Shown here one piece after another: positions 18,194 through 27,278 of a stretch of 64,000 nt of DNA. The position numbers and the translations under genes are program-made. Positions within the stretch are counted from its first letter, which is position 1. Each line of letters begins with the position of its first letter. The notes under the pieces were generated by a model. The model was not told the origin of the DNA. It saw nothing but the letters and a program-made list of their open reading frames with translations, and made no database searches. Source of the DNA: Permianibacter fluminis (GTDB lineage Bacteria > Pseudomonadota > Gammaproteobacteria > Enterobacterales > Permianibacteraceae); assembly GCF_013179735.1 (NCBI RefSeq), contig NZ_JABMEG010000001.1:3348001-3412000 (forward strand), in the 5' to 3' direction.

Positions 18194-19561
18194 TCAAACA
18201 CCCAGATCTTTCGCGGTCAAATCCAGTGCAGTTCGGGTCTTGGTCAACAATTCATCAAGCTGTTGTTCGGTGATTACCAGAGGTGGTGACAGCAGCATGG
18301 TGTCACCGGTTGCACGCAGCACCAGACCGGTGCGCAATGCATGATCCCGGCACACCGTTCCGGTGCTTCCGGGCTTGGCAATGCGTTCGCGGGTCGCCTT
18401 GTTTTTGACCAGCTCAATGGCGCCCAGCAAACCGGCACTGCGGACTTCGCCAACCAGCGGGTGATCGCGCAGCCGCTCCAGCCCCTGTTTCAGATAGGGC
18501 CCGAGCCGGTCGCGGACATTTTCGACAATGCCTTCGCGCTGCAGGATGCGGATATTTTCCAGCGCCACGGCCGCGCAGACCGGGTGACCGGAATAGGTGA
18601 AGCCGTGGTTGAAGTCGCCGCCCGCCTCGACCAGCAGCTTGGCCACGCGGTCACCGACAATCACGCCACCAATCGGCAGGTAGCCGGACGACAGCCCCTT
18701 GGCGATCGGCATCAGATCCGGCTGGACGCCGAAATGCTGGCAGCCAAACCAGCTGCCGGTCCGGCCAAAGCCGCAGATGACCTCGTCGGTAATCAGCAGG
18801 ATGTCGTACTTGCGGCAGATGCGCTGGATTTCCGGCCAGTAGGTCTTGGGCGGGATGATGACGCCGCCAGCGCCCTGAATCGGCTCACCGATAAAGGCAG
18901 CAACCTTGTCGGCACCGACTTCCTTGATCTTGTCTTCCAGCCAGCCGGCCGCCTTCAGCCCGAACGCATCCGGCTCCATGTCGCCGCCGAGCCCATACCA
19001 GTACGGCTGTTCGATGTGCGTAATGCCGGGAATCGGCAGGTCGCCCTGCTTGTGCATGTAGTCCATGCCACCGAGCGAGGCACCGGCAACGGTCGAACCG
19101 TGATAGGCATTGTGACGGGAAATCAGGGTCTTCTTTTCCGGCTTGCCCATCAGATCCCAGTAGCGACGAACCATGCGCAGCACGGTGTCATTGGCCTCTG
19201 AGCCAGAGCCGGTAAAAAACACGTGGCCCATGCCGGGCGGAGCGACCTCGGCAATCGCTTTTGACAACTCGATGACCGGCTTGGTGGTGGTGCGGAAAAA
19301 CAGGTTGTAATACGGCAGCTCGGTCATCTGCTTGCTGGCCGCTTCGACCAGCTCCTTGCGGCCATAACCGACGTTGACGCACCAGAGTCCGGCAAAGCCA
19401 TCGAGAATCTTGTTGCCGTCCGAATCCCACAGGTACACGCCCTCGGCTCGAGTGATCACCCGAGCGCCCTGCGCTGCCAGCGCCTTGTTGTCGGAAAACG
19501 GATGCAGATGATAGGTGGCATCGAGCGCGCGCAGCTCGGCCGTTGACAATGCAGCGGTCAT
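18194..19561 (-). CDS. spuC: Putrescine/polyamine:pyruvate aminotransferase SpuC
   Basis: The protein has 455 residues and belongs to class III PLP-dependent aminotransferases. It shows FAGLWCVNVGYGR near residue 55, the cofactor-side GSGSEANDT motif, DEVICGFGRTG, and the presumed PLP lysine in IAKGLSSGYLPIGG. Its position between a gamma-glutamylpolyamine ligase gene and potF matches Pseudomonas spuC, which transaminates putrescine (and cadaverine or diaminopropane) with pyruvate to give 4-aminobutanal and alanine. It provides a direct route parallel to the gamma-glutamyl pathway encoded by its neighbours. Confidence 0.9.
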   Translation of the reverse strand: MTAALSTAELRALDATYHLHPFSDNKALAAQGARVITRAEGVYLWDSDGNKILDGFAGLWCVNVGYGRKELVEAASKQMTELPYYNLFFRTTTKPVIELSKAIAEVAPPGMGHVFFTGSGSEANDTVLRMVRRYWDLMGKPEKKTLISRHNAYHGSTVAGASLGGMDYMHKQGDLPIPGITHIEQPYWYGLGGDMEPDAFGLKAAGWLEDKIKEVGADKVAAFIGEPIQGAGGVIIPPKTYWPEIQRICRKYDILLITDEVICGFGRTGSWFGCQHFGVQPDLMPIAKGLSSGYLPIGGVIVGDRVAKLLVEAGGDFNHGFTYSGHPVCAAVALENIRILQREGIVENVRDRLGPYLKQGLERLRDHPLVGEVRSAGLLGAIELVKNKATRERIAKPGSTGTVCRDHALRTGLVLRATGDTMLLSPPLVITEQQLDELLTKTRTALDLTAKDLGV

Positions 19562-19712
19562 ATTGTGCTACCTCTTAGCGTTGCTGGCCAACCGTCATCG
19601 CGATCGACGCTGTTTTCATGACACCGATCGTTGCCGGTGCTGAGTTATTTCGTTGCAGCTTTTGTCAGTGACTTCTTGTTGCGTACTGCTTTTGTATTGC
19701 GTACTGCATTTG

Positions 19713-19783
19713 TGTGGGAGCGGCTTCAGCTGCGACTGCCCGGGCAGTCTATACACTCCATCGCGGCTAAAGCCGCTCATACA
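19713..19783. repeat. REP-like inverted repeat, GGAGCGGC family
   Basis: TGTGGGAGCGGCTTCAGC and its near complement GCTAAAGCCGCTCATACA flank a 23-base spacer. The same element, less diverged, stands at 25367-25446. It lies in the 327-base gap between spuC and spuB, which otherwise holds only the terminator below. Confidence 0.75.
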
Positions 19784-19847
19784 AAAACTTCTTGTTGCCT
19801 GCCGGCGTTTTCCCTTTGCTGGCCGGCATCTGCGCCGCCTCACTGTG

Positions 19848-19882
19848 CAAAAAAATGGGCGGCGCTTTTGCAAACGCCGCCC
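19848..19882 (-). terminator. Terminator after spuB
   Basis: On the minus strand GGGCGGCG and CGCCGCCC form an eight-base GC stem followed by ATTTTTTT, immediately downstream of the spuB stop. spuC may therefore be transcribed partly from its own promoter. Confidence 0.75.
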
Positions 19883-19888
19883 TCAGGC

Positions 19889-21253
19889 TCACACATTCAA
19901 CAACAGGTAATCCCGTTCCCAGGAACTGATCACCGCGAAGAAAGTTTCATATTCCTTTTCTTTCACTGCGGTATAGGCCCGGACAAAACGTTCACCGAGC
20001 ACATGCTGCAGCTCGTCACTCTTGCGCAGCAGCGCGACGGCATCGAGCAGGTTGCGCGGCAATTCATACGGCAGATTGTAGGCACTGCCCTGCACCGGTT
20101 CGCGCGGTTTGATTTTTTGGATCATACCGAGATAGCCCGCGGCCAGTGATGCGGCCAGCGCCAGATACGGATTACAGTCGGAACCGATGATGCGGTTTTC
20201 CACCCGGCGATTAGCCGGCGACGAATGCGGCACCCGCAGACCGACCGTGCGATTGTCATAGCCCCATTGCACGTTGATCGGCGCGGAATTGAAGCGGGCG
20301 ATCCGGCGATAGGAGTTGACGTTCGGCGCCATCAGACTCATCAGTGCCGGCAGATATTTCTGCAAACCACCGATGTAGTGATAAAACAAGTCACTCGGCT
20401 CGCCATCAGCGGTCGAGAAAATGTTCTGCTTGGTTTGTTTGTCGACAATCGACTGGTGCACATGCATCGCCGAGCCGGCTTCGTTTTCATGCGGCTTGGC
20501 CATGAAAGTTGCGTAAATGCCGTGACGCAGCGCGGTTTCCCGCATGGTGCGCTTGAACAAGAATACCTGATCGGCCAAATCCAACGGGTTGCCATGCAGG
20601 AAGTTGACTTCCATCTGGCCGGCACCGTCTTCGTGGATCAGCGTATCGATGTCGAGCTCCATCGCTTCGCAGTAGTCATACATATCTTCGAAGATCGGAT
20701 CAAACTCGTTGACCGCATCGATACCGTACGAGCGCCGCGCCGTTTCCTGCCGGCCCGAGCGACCAATCGGCGGCTCCAGCTTGTAATCGGAATCGGTGTT
20801 CTGCTTGACCAGATAAAACTCGACCTCGGGCGCCATCACCGGCTCCCAGCCTTGCAGATCGAACATCTTCAGGATTTTTTTCAGCACCGAACGCGGCGCC
20901 AGATCCACCGGCGAGCCGTCGCGGTAAAAGCAATCGTGAATCACTTGTGCAGTCGGCTCGGCGGCCCATGGCACCAGACAGACCGTTTTCGGGTCCGGGC
21001 GCAACTCCATGTCGATTTCGGTCGGCGCGATCAGACTGTCGTCTTCATCTTCCGGCCAGTCGCCAGTGACAGTCTGAATGAAAATGCCTTCCGGCAGGCG
21101 CATGTTTTCCCGGAAGAATTTCTTGGCCGGAACAATCTTGCCGCGCGCAACACCGGTCATGTCCGGCACCATGCATTCCACTTCGGTAATGCCGCGCTCT
21201 TCAAACCATTGTTTCAGTACATCTTCATCCTGACTGCTTTGTCCGTTACTCAT
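19889..21253 (-). CDS. spuB: Gamma-glutamylpolyamine synthetase (glutamine synthetase family)
   Basis: The start is the ATG at 21253 (MSNGQSSQDED), overlapping the upstream amidohydrolase stop by four bases; this gives 454 residues. It has the glutamine synthetase beta-grasp N-terminus (PDMTGVARGKIVP) and the catalytic domain with APEVEFYLVK, EDGAGQMEVNF, HENEAGSAMHVHQS and NRRVENRIIGSDCNPYLA. Enzymes of this PuuA/SpuB group ligate glutamate to an amino group of putrescine or other polyamines using ATP. Pathway context (SpuA/PuuD, PuuB, PuuC, PuuR nearby) strongly supports this over nitrogen-assimilating GlnA. Which polyamine it prefers is not visible. Confidence 0.88.
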   Translation of the reverse strand: MSNGQSSQDEDVLKQWFEERGITEVECMVPDMTGVARGKIVPAKKFFRENMRLPEGIFIQTVTGDWPEDEDDSLIAPTEIDMELRPDPKTVCLVPWAAEPTAQVIHDCFYRDGSPVDLAPRSVLKKILKMFDLQGWEPVMAPEVEFYLVKQNTDSDYKLEPPIGRSGRQETARRSYGIDAVNEFDPIFEDMYDYCEAMELDIDTLIHEDGAGQMEVNFLHGNPLDLADQVFLFKRTMRETALRHGIYATFMAKPHENEAGSAMHVHQSIVDKQTKQNIFSTADGEPSDLFYHYIGGLQKYLPALMSLMAPNVNSYRRIARFNSAPINVQWGYDNRTVGLRVPHSSPANRRVENRIIGSDCNPYLALAASLAAGYLGMIQKIKPREPVQGSAYNLPYELPRNLLDAVALLRKSDELQHVLGERFVRAYTAVKEKEYETFFAVISSWERDYLLLNV

Positions 21254-22059
21254 AAAACTCTCGCTTGCATCCGTTTTTTGCAGGCCTCGCCAAAGGCTGC
21301 GAACAATTTGACGGAAACCGGGTTGTCCCAGGCTTTCCACTCGGGGTGCCACTGCACCGCCAGGGCGAAGGTCGTCGCCGTGCCTACACTGTAGGCTTCA
21401 ATCAGCCCATCGGGGGCCGTCGCCTCGACTTTCAGGTTTGGCGCCAGATCGTCGATGCCTTGCCCATGCAGGGAATTGACGTCGATTCGGTCCTGGCCCA
21501 GCAAACCCGCCATGACCCCACCCGGTGTGAGGCGAACCTCGTGGGCGGGGCCGTATTGCTCGTCGAGCGGGTCGTCCTTGTCTTCGCGATGGTCATGGAG
21601 GCCGGCAACTTTGTGCACCTCCTGATGCAAGGTGCCACCAAAGGCCACGTTCATTTCCTGAAAGCCGCGGCAGATACCGAATACCGGTACCCCGACGGCA
21701 ATCGCGTTCGGGATCAGGCCCAGCACGGTCGCATCGCGGTGCGGGTCGTTCAAATCTTCGGCTTTCTGCCGGTCGCGGCCATAGCGATGCGGCTCGACAT
21801 TGGAATAGCTGCCGGTCAGCAGGATGCCGTCGAAGCGCTCGATGAGCTCCGCCTCCGGAATCGAGCCGGCAAACGCCGGCAGCAGCACCGGCAGCACGCC
21901 GGCGCAGCGCTCCACGGCGCGGACATATTTGTCGCCTACCATATGAAAGGGATGCAGCCCGACCTGGCGCAGGTCCGAAATGATGGCGACCAGCGGCCGG
22001 CGACCGGACGACGGGGTCCGGTGCTCAAGCGGGGAGCGGTTTTGCGTGTTTTCGTTCAT
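21250..22059 (-). CDS. puuD: Gamma-glutamyl-GABA hydrolase (class I amidotransferase fold)
   Basis: The protein has 269 residues. The class I glutamine-amidotransferase fold carries the nucleophile Cys130 in FGICRGFQEMN and the His238/Glu240 pair in VQWHPEW, completing the triad. PuuD (SpuA in Pseudomonas) cleaves gamma-glutamyl-GABA to glutamate and GABA, the last step of the gamma-glutamyl putrescine route. It is the first gene of the minus-strand operon and shares four bases with the next. The 516-base region upstream to the divergent ligase gene is the shared promoter region. Confidence 0.9.
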   Translation of the reverse strand: MNENTQNRSPLEHRTPSSGRRPLVAIISDLRQVGLHPFHMVGDKYVRAVERCAGVLPVLLPAFAGSIPEAELIERFDGILLTGSYSNVEPHRYGRDRQKAEDLNDPHRDATVLGLIPNAIAVGVPVFGICRGFQEMNVAFGGTLHQEVHKVAGLHDHREDKDDPLDEQYGPAHEVRLTPGGVMAGLLGQDRIDVNSLHGQGIDDLAPNLKVEATAPDGLIEAYSVGTATTFALAVQWHPEWKAWDNPVSVKLFAAFGEACKKRMQARVL

Positions 22060-22575
22060 TTTCTTAAACAGACTGTGCGTCGTTTTATTGAACAGTGGTC
22101 GCTGCAGGCCAGCCGTGAAGCCCCGAAAAGCTCGCCTGCGAAGCGTGAACGCTGATGCAGGCGAAAGGGGCTAATATGCCGTTTCGCGGCCTTTATAGCC
22201 GGGTAACCGGGGGAGCGTCAACCACTCTCCGGCGTTTTTGCCGCTCTTGTGCAGCGCAGCACCATCTCGCCTTGACAGCCCTGCGCCGGATCGGGAGCAT
22301 TCGAAGATATTAAACAGGTGCTGAGCAGGACCCTCGCAGCAGCCACTGCTACACGGCTGCTGTAGTCGCCCCGGAGCGAATCCCGGAGCGGCCGGAGGCC
22401 CCTGACCCGTCCAGGGCTTGCGTGACGGGCAGCATCGGGTTGGCGAGTACACGGCATTCCGGATTGGGCTGCTGCGGTACGGCAATACGCCAGCTTCAAA
22501 ACGCAGGCGAAGCTAAGAGTGAGGCAGGCCGACGATTTACCGGCCCCCGCCGCTACTCGACCCAGAGCCACCATC
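22060..22575. promoter_or_regulatory. Divergent control region between two polyamine operons
   Basis: No gene is supported in these 516 bases. At about 22085-22097 the sequence TTTTATTGAACAG resembles the right half of the E. coli PuuR operator (ending AATGAACA); this is suggestive only. No convincing hairpin with a U-tract was seen. Both flanking operons must start here. Confidence 0.35.
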
Positions 22576-23979
22576 ATGACCATCAACAACGTTAACTTCG
22601 TCAAACCGGACCCGAAAGAGGCCGAACTGTTTCTGCAGCAAAACCCGGACGTACTCGGTATCGATCTGTTTGTCTGCGACACCAATGGTGTTGCCCGCGG
22701 CAAGCGCATCGATCGGGACAGCCTGGTCAAGTGCTACAAGAACGGCGTCGCCCTGCCCGGCTCCATTTTCTCGCTCGACATCACCGGTGACTGCATCGAA
22801 GAAGCCGGCCTTGGTTTCGACGTCGGCGACATGGACCAGATCTGCTGGCCCATTCCCGGCACGCTGAAGCTGTCACCGTGGCAAAAACGGCCGATGGCGC
22901 AAGTGCTGCTGACCATGCACACCGGCGACGGCCAACCGTTTTTTGCCGACCCCCGGCAAGTGCTGGCGCGGGTGCTGAACAAATTCAGGGAACTGAAACT
23001 GACGCCCGTCGTGGCCGTTGAGCTGGAGTTTTATTTGCTCGACCGGCAGCGCGTCGATACCTACACGCCGCAACCGCCGATCTCGCCGTTCACCGGTCGC
23101 CGGGAAGAATCGACCCAGGTGTATGCAATTGAAGCGCTCGATGATTTCGATGAATTGCTGGAAGACATCGCGCAATCGATTGAAATCCAGAATCTGCCGG
23201 CCGACACTGCAGTCGCCGAATACGCACCCGGCCAGTATGAAATCAATCTGGAACACCGCGCCGACGCGCTGCGCGCCTGTGACGATGCCTTCCTGCTGAA
23301 GCGATTGATCAAAGGCGTGACGCTCAATCACAATTTTGAAGCGACGTTCATGGCCAAGCCTTACGATGACAAGGCCGGCTCCGGCACGCACATTCATGTG
23401 TCGCTGATCGATGAAAACGGCAACAACATTTTTGCCGATACGTCTTCTACCAGTGCAACAGGCCAATTCACTTCACAACTGAAATGGGCGCTCGGTGGCC
23501 TGATGGCAACGATGCATGAAGCGATGGCGATTTTCGCACCGAACGCCAACAGCTATCGCCGCTTCCGGGTCAACTCGCATGTGCCGAACTGCCCGGCCTG
23601 GGGTGTCAACAACCGTTCGGTGTCCTTGCGGATTCCGGCCGGCGCTGCCGATGCCACGCGGGTTGAACACCGCGTTGCCGGTGCCGATGCCAACCCGTAT
23701 CTGTTGGTCGCCACCGTGCTGGCCGGCATGCATCACGGTCTGGTCAACAAACTCGATTGCGGTCCGGAAACAGTCGGCAATGCCTATGTTCAGCACGAGG
23801 CATCGCTACCGAATGTCTGGATCCACGCCATTGAGTTGTTCGAAGCCGGCGAGATCATTCCGGACTACCTTGGTCGCGAGTTCTGCAACGTCTACGTTGC
23901 CTGCAAACGCGCCGAATACAACGAGTTCAATTACCACGTCAGCCCGCTGGAATATCAGTGGTATTTGCGCACCGTATAA
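22576..23979 (+). CDS. puuA: Second gamma-glutamylputrescine synthetase (PuuA/SpuI-like)
   Basis: Started at the ATG at 22576 (MTINNVNFVKPD), the protein has 467 residues. It is a glutamine synthetase family ligase distinct from the spuB product: DLFVCDTNGVARGKRI in the N-terminal domain, then VAVELEFYLLDRQ, EYAPGQYEINLEHR, DDKAGSGTHIHVS and TRVEHRVAGADANPYL. The adjacent PuuB-type oxidase gene suggests it makes the gamma-glutamylputrescine that PuuB oxidises. Two such ligases in one locus, as with Pseudomonas SpuB and SpuI, probably differ in polyamine preference. The symbol is by context. Confidence 0.85.
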   Translation: MTINNVNFVKPDPKEAELFLQQNPDVLGIDLFVCDTNGVARGKRIDRDSLVKCYKNGVALPGSIFSLDITGDCIEEAGLGFDVGDMDQICWPIPGTLKLSPWQKRPMAQVLLTMHTGDGQPFFADPRQVLARVLNKFRELKLTPVVAVELEFYLLDRQRVDTYTPQPPISPFTGRREESTQVYAIEALDDFDELLEDIAQSIEIQNLPADTAVAEYAPGQYEINLEHRADALRACDDAFLLKRLIKGVTLNHNFEATFMAKPYDDKAGSGTHIHVSLIDENGNNIFADTSSTSATGQFTSQLKWALGGLMATMHEAMAIFAPNANSYRRFRVNSHVPNCPAWGVNNRSVSLRIPAGAADATRVEHRVAGADANPYLLVATVLAGMHHGLVNKLDCGPETVGNAYVQHEASLPNVWIHAIELFEAGEIIPDYLGREFCNVYVACKRAEYNEFNYHVSPLEYQWYLRTV

Positions 23980-24068
23980 TTTTCGCCTGCCAACACTTAC
24001 ATTCAGCCCCACACGTCATCCCCGCCAAGGGCGGGGATGACCTTTACATAGAGCCCTGCATACGTGTC

Positions 24069-25340
24069 ATGACCCAACATATCGATTCTTGGTACGCCGC
24101 TTCCGCCAATTCCTTCCCGGCCTTGCCACCACTGGATGGTGACACCAGCGTCGATGTCTGCATCATCGGCGCCGGCATGACCGGCTGCAGCACCGCGCTG
24201 GATCTCGCCGCCAAGGGCTACAAGGTACTGATAGTCGAGGCCGCACGAGTCGGTTGGGGCGCCAGCGGTCGCAGCGGTGGCCAATTCATTCATGACTACG
24301 CCTGCGGCAACCACACGCTGCAAGATCTGCTCGGCAAAGACGAGGCCCGCAAACATTGGGAGCTGTCCATCGCCGCGCTTGATCTGGTCCGCGAGCGGGT
24401 CAGCCAGCACAACATCGACTGCGATATTCAGGACGGTTACTGCGCCGTCGCAATCAAGGATCGTCAGCGCACCGCGCTGCTGGAAGAACAGGAATTTCTC
24501 GCCAGTGCGTACAATTTTCCGACCACGTTCTGGGACGGCCCGGCGCTGCGCGAAAGACTCGACAGCCCGCGCTATATCGCCGGTTTGTACGATGGCCGCT
24601 CCGGCCACCTGCACCCACTCAACTACACACTGGGCTTGGCCCAGGCCGCGTTGAACGCCGGTGTCCGCATTGTTGAAAACACCCGTGCGACCGCCATTCA
24701 GCACGGCAATACCGTGCGGGTCAAAACCGACCATGGCACCGTCAGCGCCAAATTTCTGGTGCTCGGCGGCAATGCCTATCTCGGTGAGCTGGTGCCGCAG
24801 CTGGATCGAAAAATCATGCCGGTCGGCACCTACATCATGGCGACCGAACCGCTCGGCAAGGAACGCGCCGAAGCGCTGATCCGCGACACCATGTGCGTCT
24901 GCGACACCAATTTCGTGCTCGATTATTTCCGCATGTCGGCCGATTACCGGCTGCTGTTCGGCGGTCGTGTTTCGTATTCGCGACTGGAGCCGCTGAACCT
25001 GACCCAGCGCCTGTATTCACACATGATCAACGTCTTCCCACAGCTCAATGGCGTGCAGCCGGCCTACACTTGGGGCGGTTACGTCGATATCACGATGAAT
25101 CGTGCGCCGCACTTTGGTCGGCTGGCACCGAACGCTTATTTCGCCCAAGGCTTCTCCGGTCACGGCGTTGCCTTGACCGGCATGGCCGGTCGTCTGATCG
25201 CCGATGCCATATCCGGTCAGGCCGAACGCTTCGATATGTTCGGCAAGATTCCGCATCACGATTTTCCCGGCGGTCGCACGTTCCGTACCCCTGCGCTGGT
25301 GCTGGCCATGGCTTGGTATCGGTTGCGGGATTTGCTCTAG
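24069..25340 (+). CDS. puuB: Gamma-glutamylputrescine oxidase (FAD-dependent, PuuB type)
   Basis: The start is the ATG at 24069 (MTQHIDSWYAAS), giving 423 residues. A Rossmann FAD site (IIGAGMTGCSTAL, glycines 34, 36 and 39) is followed by the DAO-family segment WGASGRSGGQ and a C-terminal FAD-contact GYVDITMNRAPHFGR...GFSGHGVALTGM. PuuB oxidises gamma-glutamylputrescine to gamma-glutamyl-aminobutyraldehyde, releasing ammonia and hydrogen peroxide. It lies 89 bases after the ligase gene, most likely in one operon. The fold family also includes other amine oxidases, but the context makes PuuB the best reading. Confidence 0.88.
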   Translation: MTQHIDSWYAASANSFPALPPLDGDTSVDVCIIGAGMTGCSTALDLAAKGYKVLIVEAARVGWGASGRSGGQFIHDYACGNHTLQDLLGKDEARKHWELSIAALDLVRERVSQHNIDCDIQDGYCAVAIKDRQRTALLEEQEFLASAYNFPTTFWDGPALRERLDSPRYIAGLYDGRSGHLHPLNYTLGLAQAALNAGVRIVENTRATAIQHGNTVRVKTDHGTVSAKFLVLGGNAYLGELVPQLDRKIMPVGTYIMATEPLGKERAEALIRDTMCVCDTNFVLDYFRMSADYRLLFGGRVSYSRLEPLNLTQRLYSHMINVFPQLNGVQPAYTWGGYVDITMNRAPHFGRLAPNAYFAQGFSGHGVALTGMAGRLIADAISGQAERFDMFGKIPHHDFPGGRTFRTPALVLAMAWYRLRDLL

Positions 25341-25366
25341 TCGCCTCAGGCGGCGCTCAATCTCGC

Positions 25367-25446
25367 TGTAGGAGCGGCCTTGGCCGCGATTGACTTGCTA
25401 ACGAACAGTTGCCGCCAACCCCATCGCGGCCAAGGCCGCTCCTACA
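25367..25446. repeat. REP-like inverted repeat, GTAGGAGCGGCC family
   Basis: Two 24-base arms, 25367-25390 and 25423-25446, are perfect inverted copies (beginning TGTAGGAGCGGCC) around a 32-base spacer. This resembles the GTAGGAGCGG elements widespread in pseudomonads and xanthomonads. It fills most of the 303-base gap between puuB and speB; the remainder shows no gene. Confidence 0.85.
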
Positions 25447-25643
25447 AAAAATCTCGGCTCGTCAGACGGGCGCTTCCAGCAACAAGCCAAGCCAAGCCAA
25501 CACGAACTTGGTCCCGTTATCGAAGGCTCACGCCTCGCCAGCTTTGCTACAATTCCGCCCGCCTGTGTGCCTCCACCCGTCGGCCTAGTGGACTGGGAAT
25601 CGGTCAACCGTTCGGCTTGACCGTGCAGTAATGGATTTCTCCC

Positions 25644-26627
25644 ATGACTGACTCAAATGAAAACATCATCCGCGGCGATGGCGCCATCCGCCGCAACTCC
25701 CTGTACGGCAGCAGCATCGAAAACACCTATGGCGGCGTGCAGTCGTTCATGCGCCGCAACTACACCCGCGACCTGACCGGTGTTGATGTCGCGATCAGCG
25801 GCATCCCGTTCGATCTCGCCTGCACCTATCGCAGCGGTGCCCGCTTGGGGCCAAGCGCCATCCGCGCCGCCTCAGTGCAGCTGGCCGAGTTGAAGCCGTT
25901 TCCGTGGGGTTTTGATCCGTTTGATGATCTCGCCGTCATCGATTACGGCGATTGCTGGTTCGATGCCCACAATCCGATGACCATCAAGCAAAGCATCATC
26001 GAACATGCCCGCACCATTCTGAACGCCGGCGCGACCATGCTGACCTTCGGTGGCGATCACTACGTCACCTATCCGCTGCTGAAAGCGCACGCAGAAAAAT
26101 ACGGCGCGCCACTGAGCCTCATTCACTTCGATGCCCACTGCGATACCTGGCCGGACGACAATCCGGATTCGCTAAACCACGGCACCATGTTCTACAAAGC
26201 GGTACAGGAAGGATTGATCGATCCGAAACGTTCGGTGCAAGTCGGCATTCGCACCTGGAACGACGACTTCCAGGGCATCAACATGCTGTTCGCACCGTGG
26301 GTGCACGAGAACGGCGTGGCTGCGACCATTGCCGAGATCAAGAAAACCGTCGGCAACAACCCGACCTACCTGACCTTCGATATCGACTGCCTCGATCCCG
26401 CCTTCGCACCGGGCACCGGCACCCCGGTTCCGGGCGGCCTCACCAGCGCGCAAGCCTTGTCGATTGTCCGCGCGCTCGGCGATGTCAATTTGATCGGCAT
26501 GGATGTGGTCGAAGTCGCCCCGTCTTACGATCAGAGCGAAGTCACCGCGCTCGCTGCGGCGCATCTGGCCTGTGATTTCCTGTGCCTGATGCGCAACAAG
26601 AAATTGGCGAAGCAAGGCAAGAAGTAA
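25644..26627 (+). CDS. speB: Agmatinase (ureohydrolase family)
   Basis: The protein has 327 residues. The binuclear manganese site of ureohydrolases is intact: GGDHYVTYPL, HFDAHCDTW and TFDIDCLDPAFAPGTGTP, with the following glutamate in DVVEVAP. Agmatinase hydrolyses agmatine to putrescine and urea, which would feed the putrescine-degrading genes around it. Related guanidinobutyrase or guanidinopropionase activity cannot be excluded from the sequence, since these enzymes share all the metal ligands. It appears monocistronic, bounded by REP-like elements on both sides. Confidence 0.85.
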   Translation: MTDSNENIIRGDGAIRRNSLYGSSIENTYGGVQSFMRRNYTRDLTGVDVAISGIPFDLACTYRSGARLGPSAIRAASVQLAELKPFPWGFDPFDDLAVIDYGDCWFDAHNPMTIKQSIIEHARTILNAGATMLTFGGDHYVTYPLLKAHAEKYGAPLSLIHFDAHCDTWPDDNPDSLNHGTMFYKAVQEGLIDPKRSVQVGIRTWNDDFQGINMLFAPWVHENGVAATIAEIKKTVGNNPTYLTFDIDCLDPAFAPGTGTPVPGGLTSAQALSIVRALGDVNLIGMDVVEVAPSYDQSEVTALAAAHLACDFLCLMRNKKLAKQGKK

Positions 26628-26640
26628 GTCCGTTGATTGC

Positions 26641-26756
26641 CCCCCCTCCTTGTCAAGGAGGGGTCAGGGGTGGTTGACTGAAGACTGCAAACTGTCGAGT
26701 TCGGTCAACGCCCTCGAACCCACACCACCCCTAACCCCTCCTCGTGAGAGGAGGGG
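26641..26756. repeat. Paired inverted REP-like elements
   Basis: Two palindromic units, about 26641-26675 (CCTCCTTGTCAAGGAGG then GGTCAGGGGTGG) and 26723-26756 (CCACCCCTAACC then CTCCTCGTGAGAGGAG), face each other in opposite orientation across a 47-base spacer. The layout is that of a BIME-type doublet between agmatinase and the SirB2 gene. Confidence 0.7.
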
Positions 26757-26778
26757 CATAAAACAAAAGAATAGCCCC

Positions 26779-27165
26779 ATGCTCTACACCATCATCAAAC
26801 ACATCCACATCACCACCGCCATCGTCTCAGGCATCCTGCTGTTCTGGCGCGGCGGCCGTGCGCTGTTCGGCTACAACAACAGCGGTTTCGCTTACCGCGT
26901 GCTGCCACATATCATCGACACCGTACTGCTCGGAACGGCGATTTATATGGCTTACGTCAGCCATCAATACCCGTTCGTGCAGGCTTGGCTGACCGCGAAA
27001 GTAGTCGTGCTGTTTGCCTATGTCTTCTTCGGCTATATGGCGGTCAAGAAAGCCAAAGGCTTCTTCCCGATTTTGATGTATCTGCTGCTGGCCTTGGCGA
27101 GCTTTGTCTACATCGTCGGCACCGCGCATTACAAAAACTGGCTGTGGCTGACGTGGTATTTCTGA
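26779..27165 (+). CDS. SirB2 family membrane protein
   Basis: The start is the ATG at 26779 (MLYTIIKHIHITTA), giving 128 residues; the longer upstream frame reads through a repeat. The sequence has four hydrophobic spans and the family features KHIHITTAIVSGILLFWRGG, LPHIIDTVLLGTAI and the terminal KNWLWLTWYF. SirB2 proteins are small inner-membrane proteins first noted as an invasion regulator in Salmonella; their biochemical function is unknown. No operon partner is evident. Confidence 0.85.
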   Translation: MLYTIIKHIHITTAIVSGILLFWRGGRALFGYNNSGFAYRVLPHIIDTVLLGTAIYMAYVSHQYPFVQAWLTAKVVVLFAYVFFGYMAVKKAKGFFPILMYLLLALASFVYIVGTAHYKNWLWLTWYF

Positions 27166-27178
27166 GAAACCGCCATAG

Positions 27179-27252
27179 GTAGGGCGTCAATAACCGCAGG
27201 ACATTGCGCCGTATTGAGGCATGAAATCCGGCGCAATGATATTGCGCCCTAC
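27179..27252. repeat. Nested inverted repeat
   Basis: GTAGGGCG (27179-27186) pairs with CGCCCTAC (27245-27252), and inside it CATTGCGCCG (27202-27211) pairs with CGGCGCAATG (27229-27238). It resembles a short non-autonomous palindromic element unlike the other repeat families here, and lies between the SirB2 gene and the hydrolase gene. Confidence 0.7.
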
Positions 27253-27278
27253 GTGAGCTTGTTGATTCAAGGAAAATT

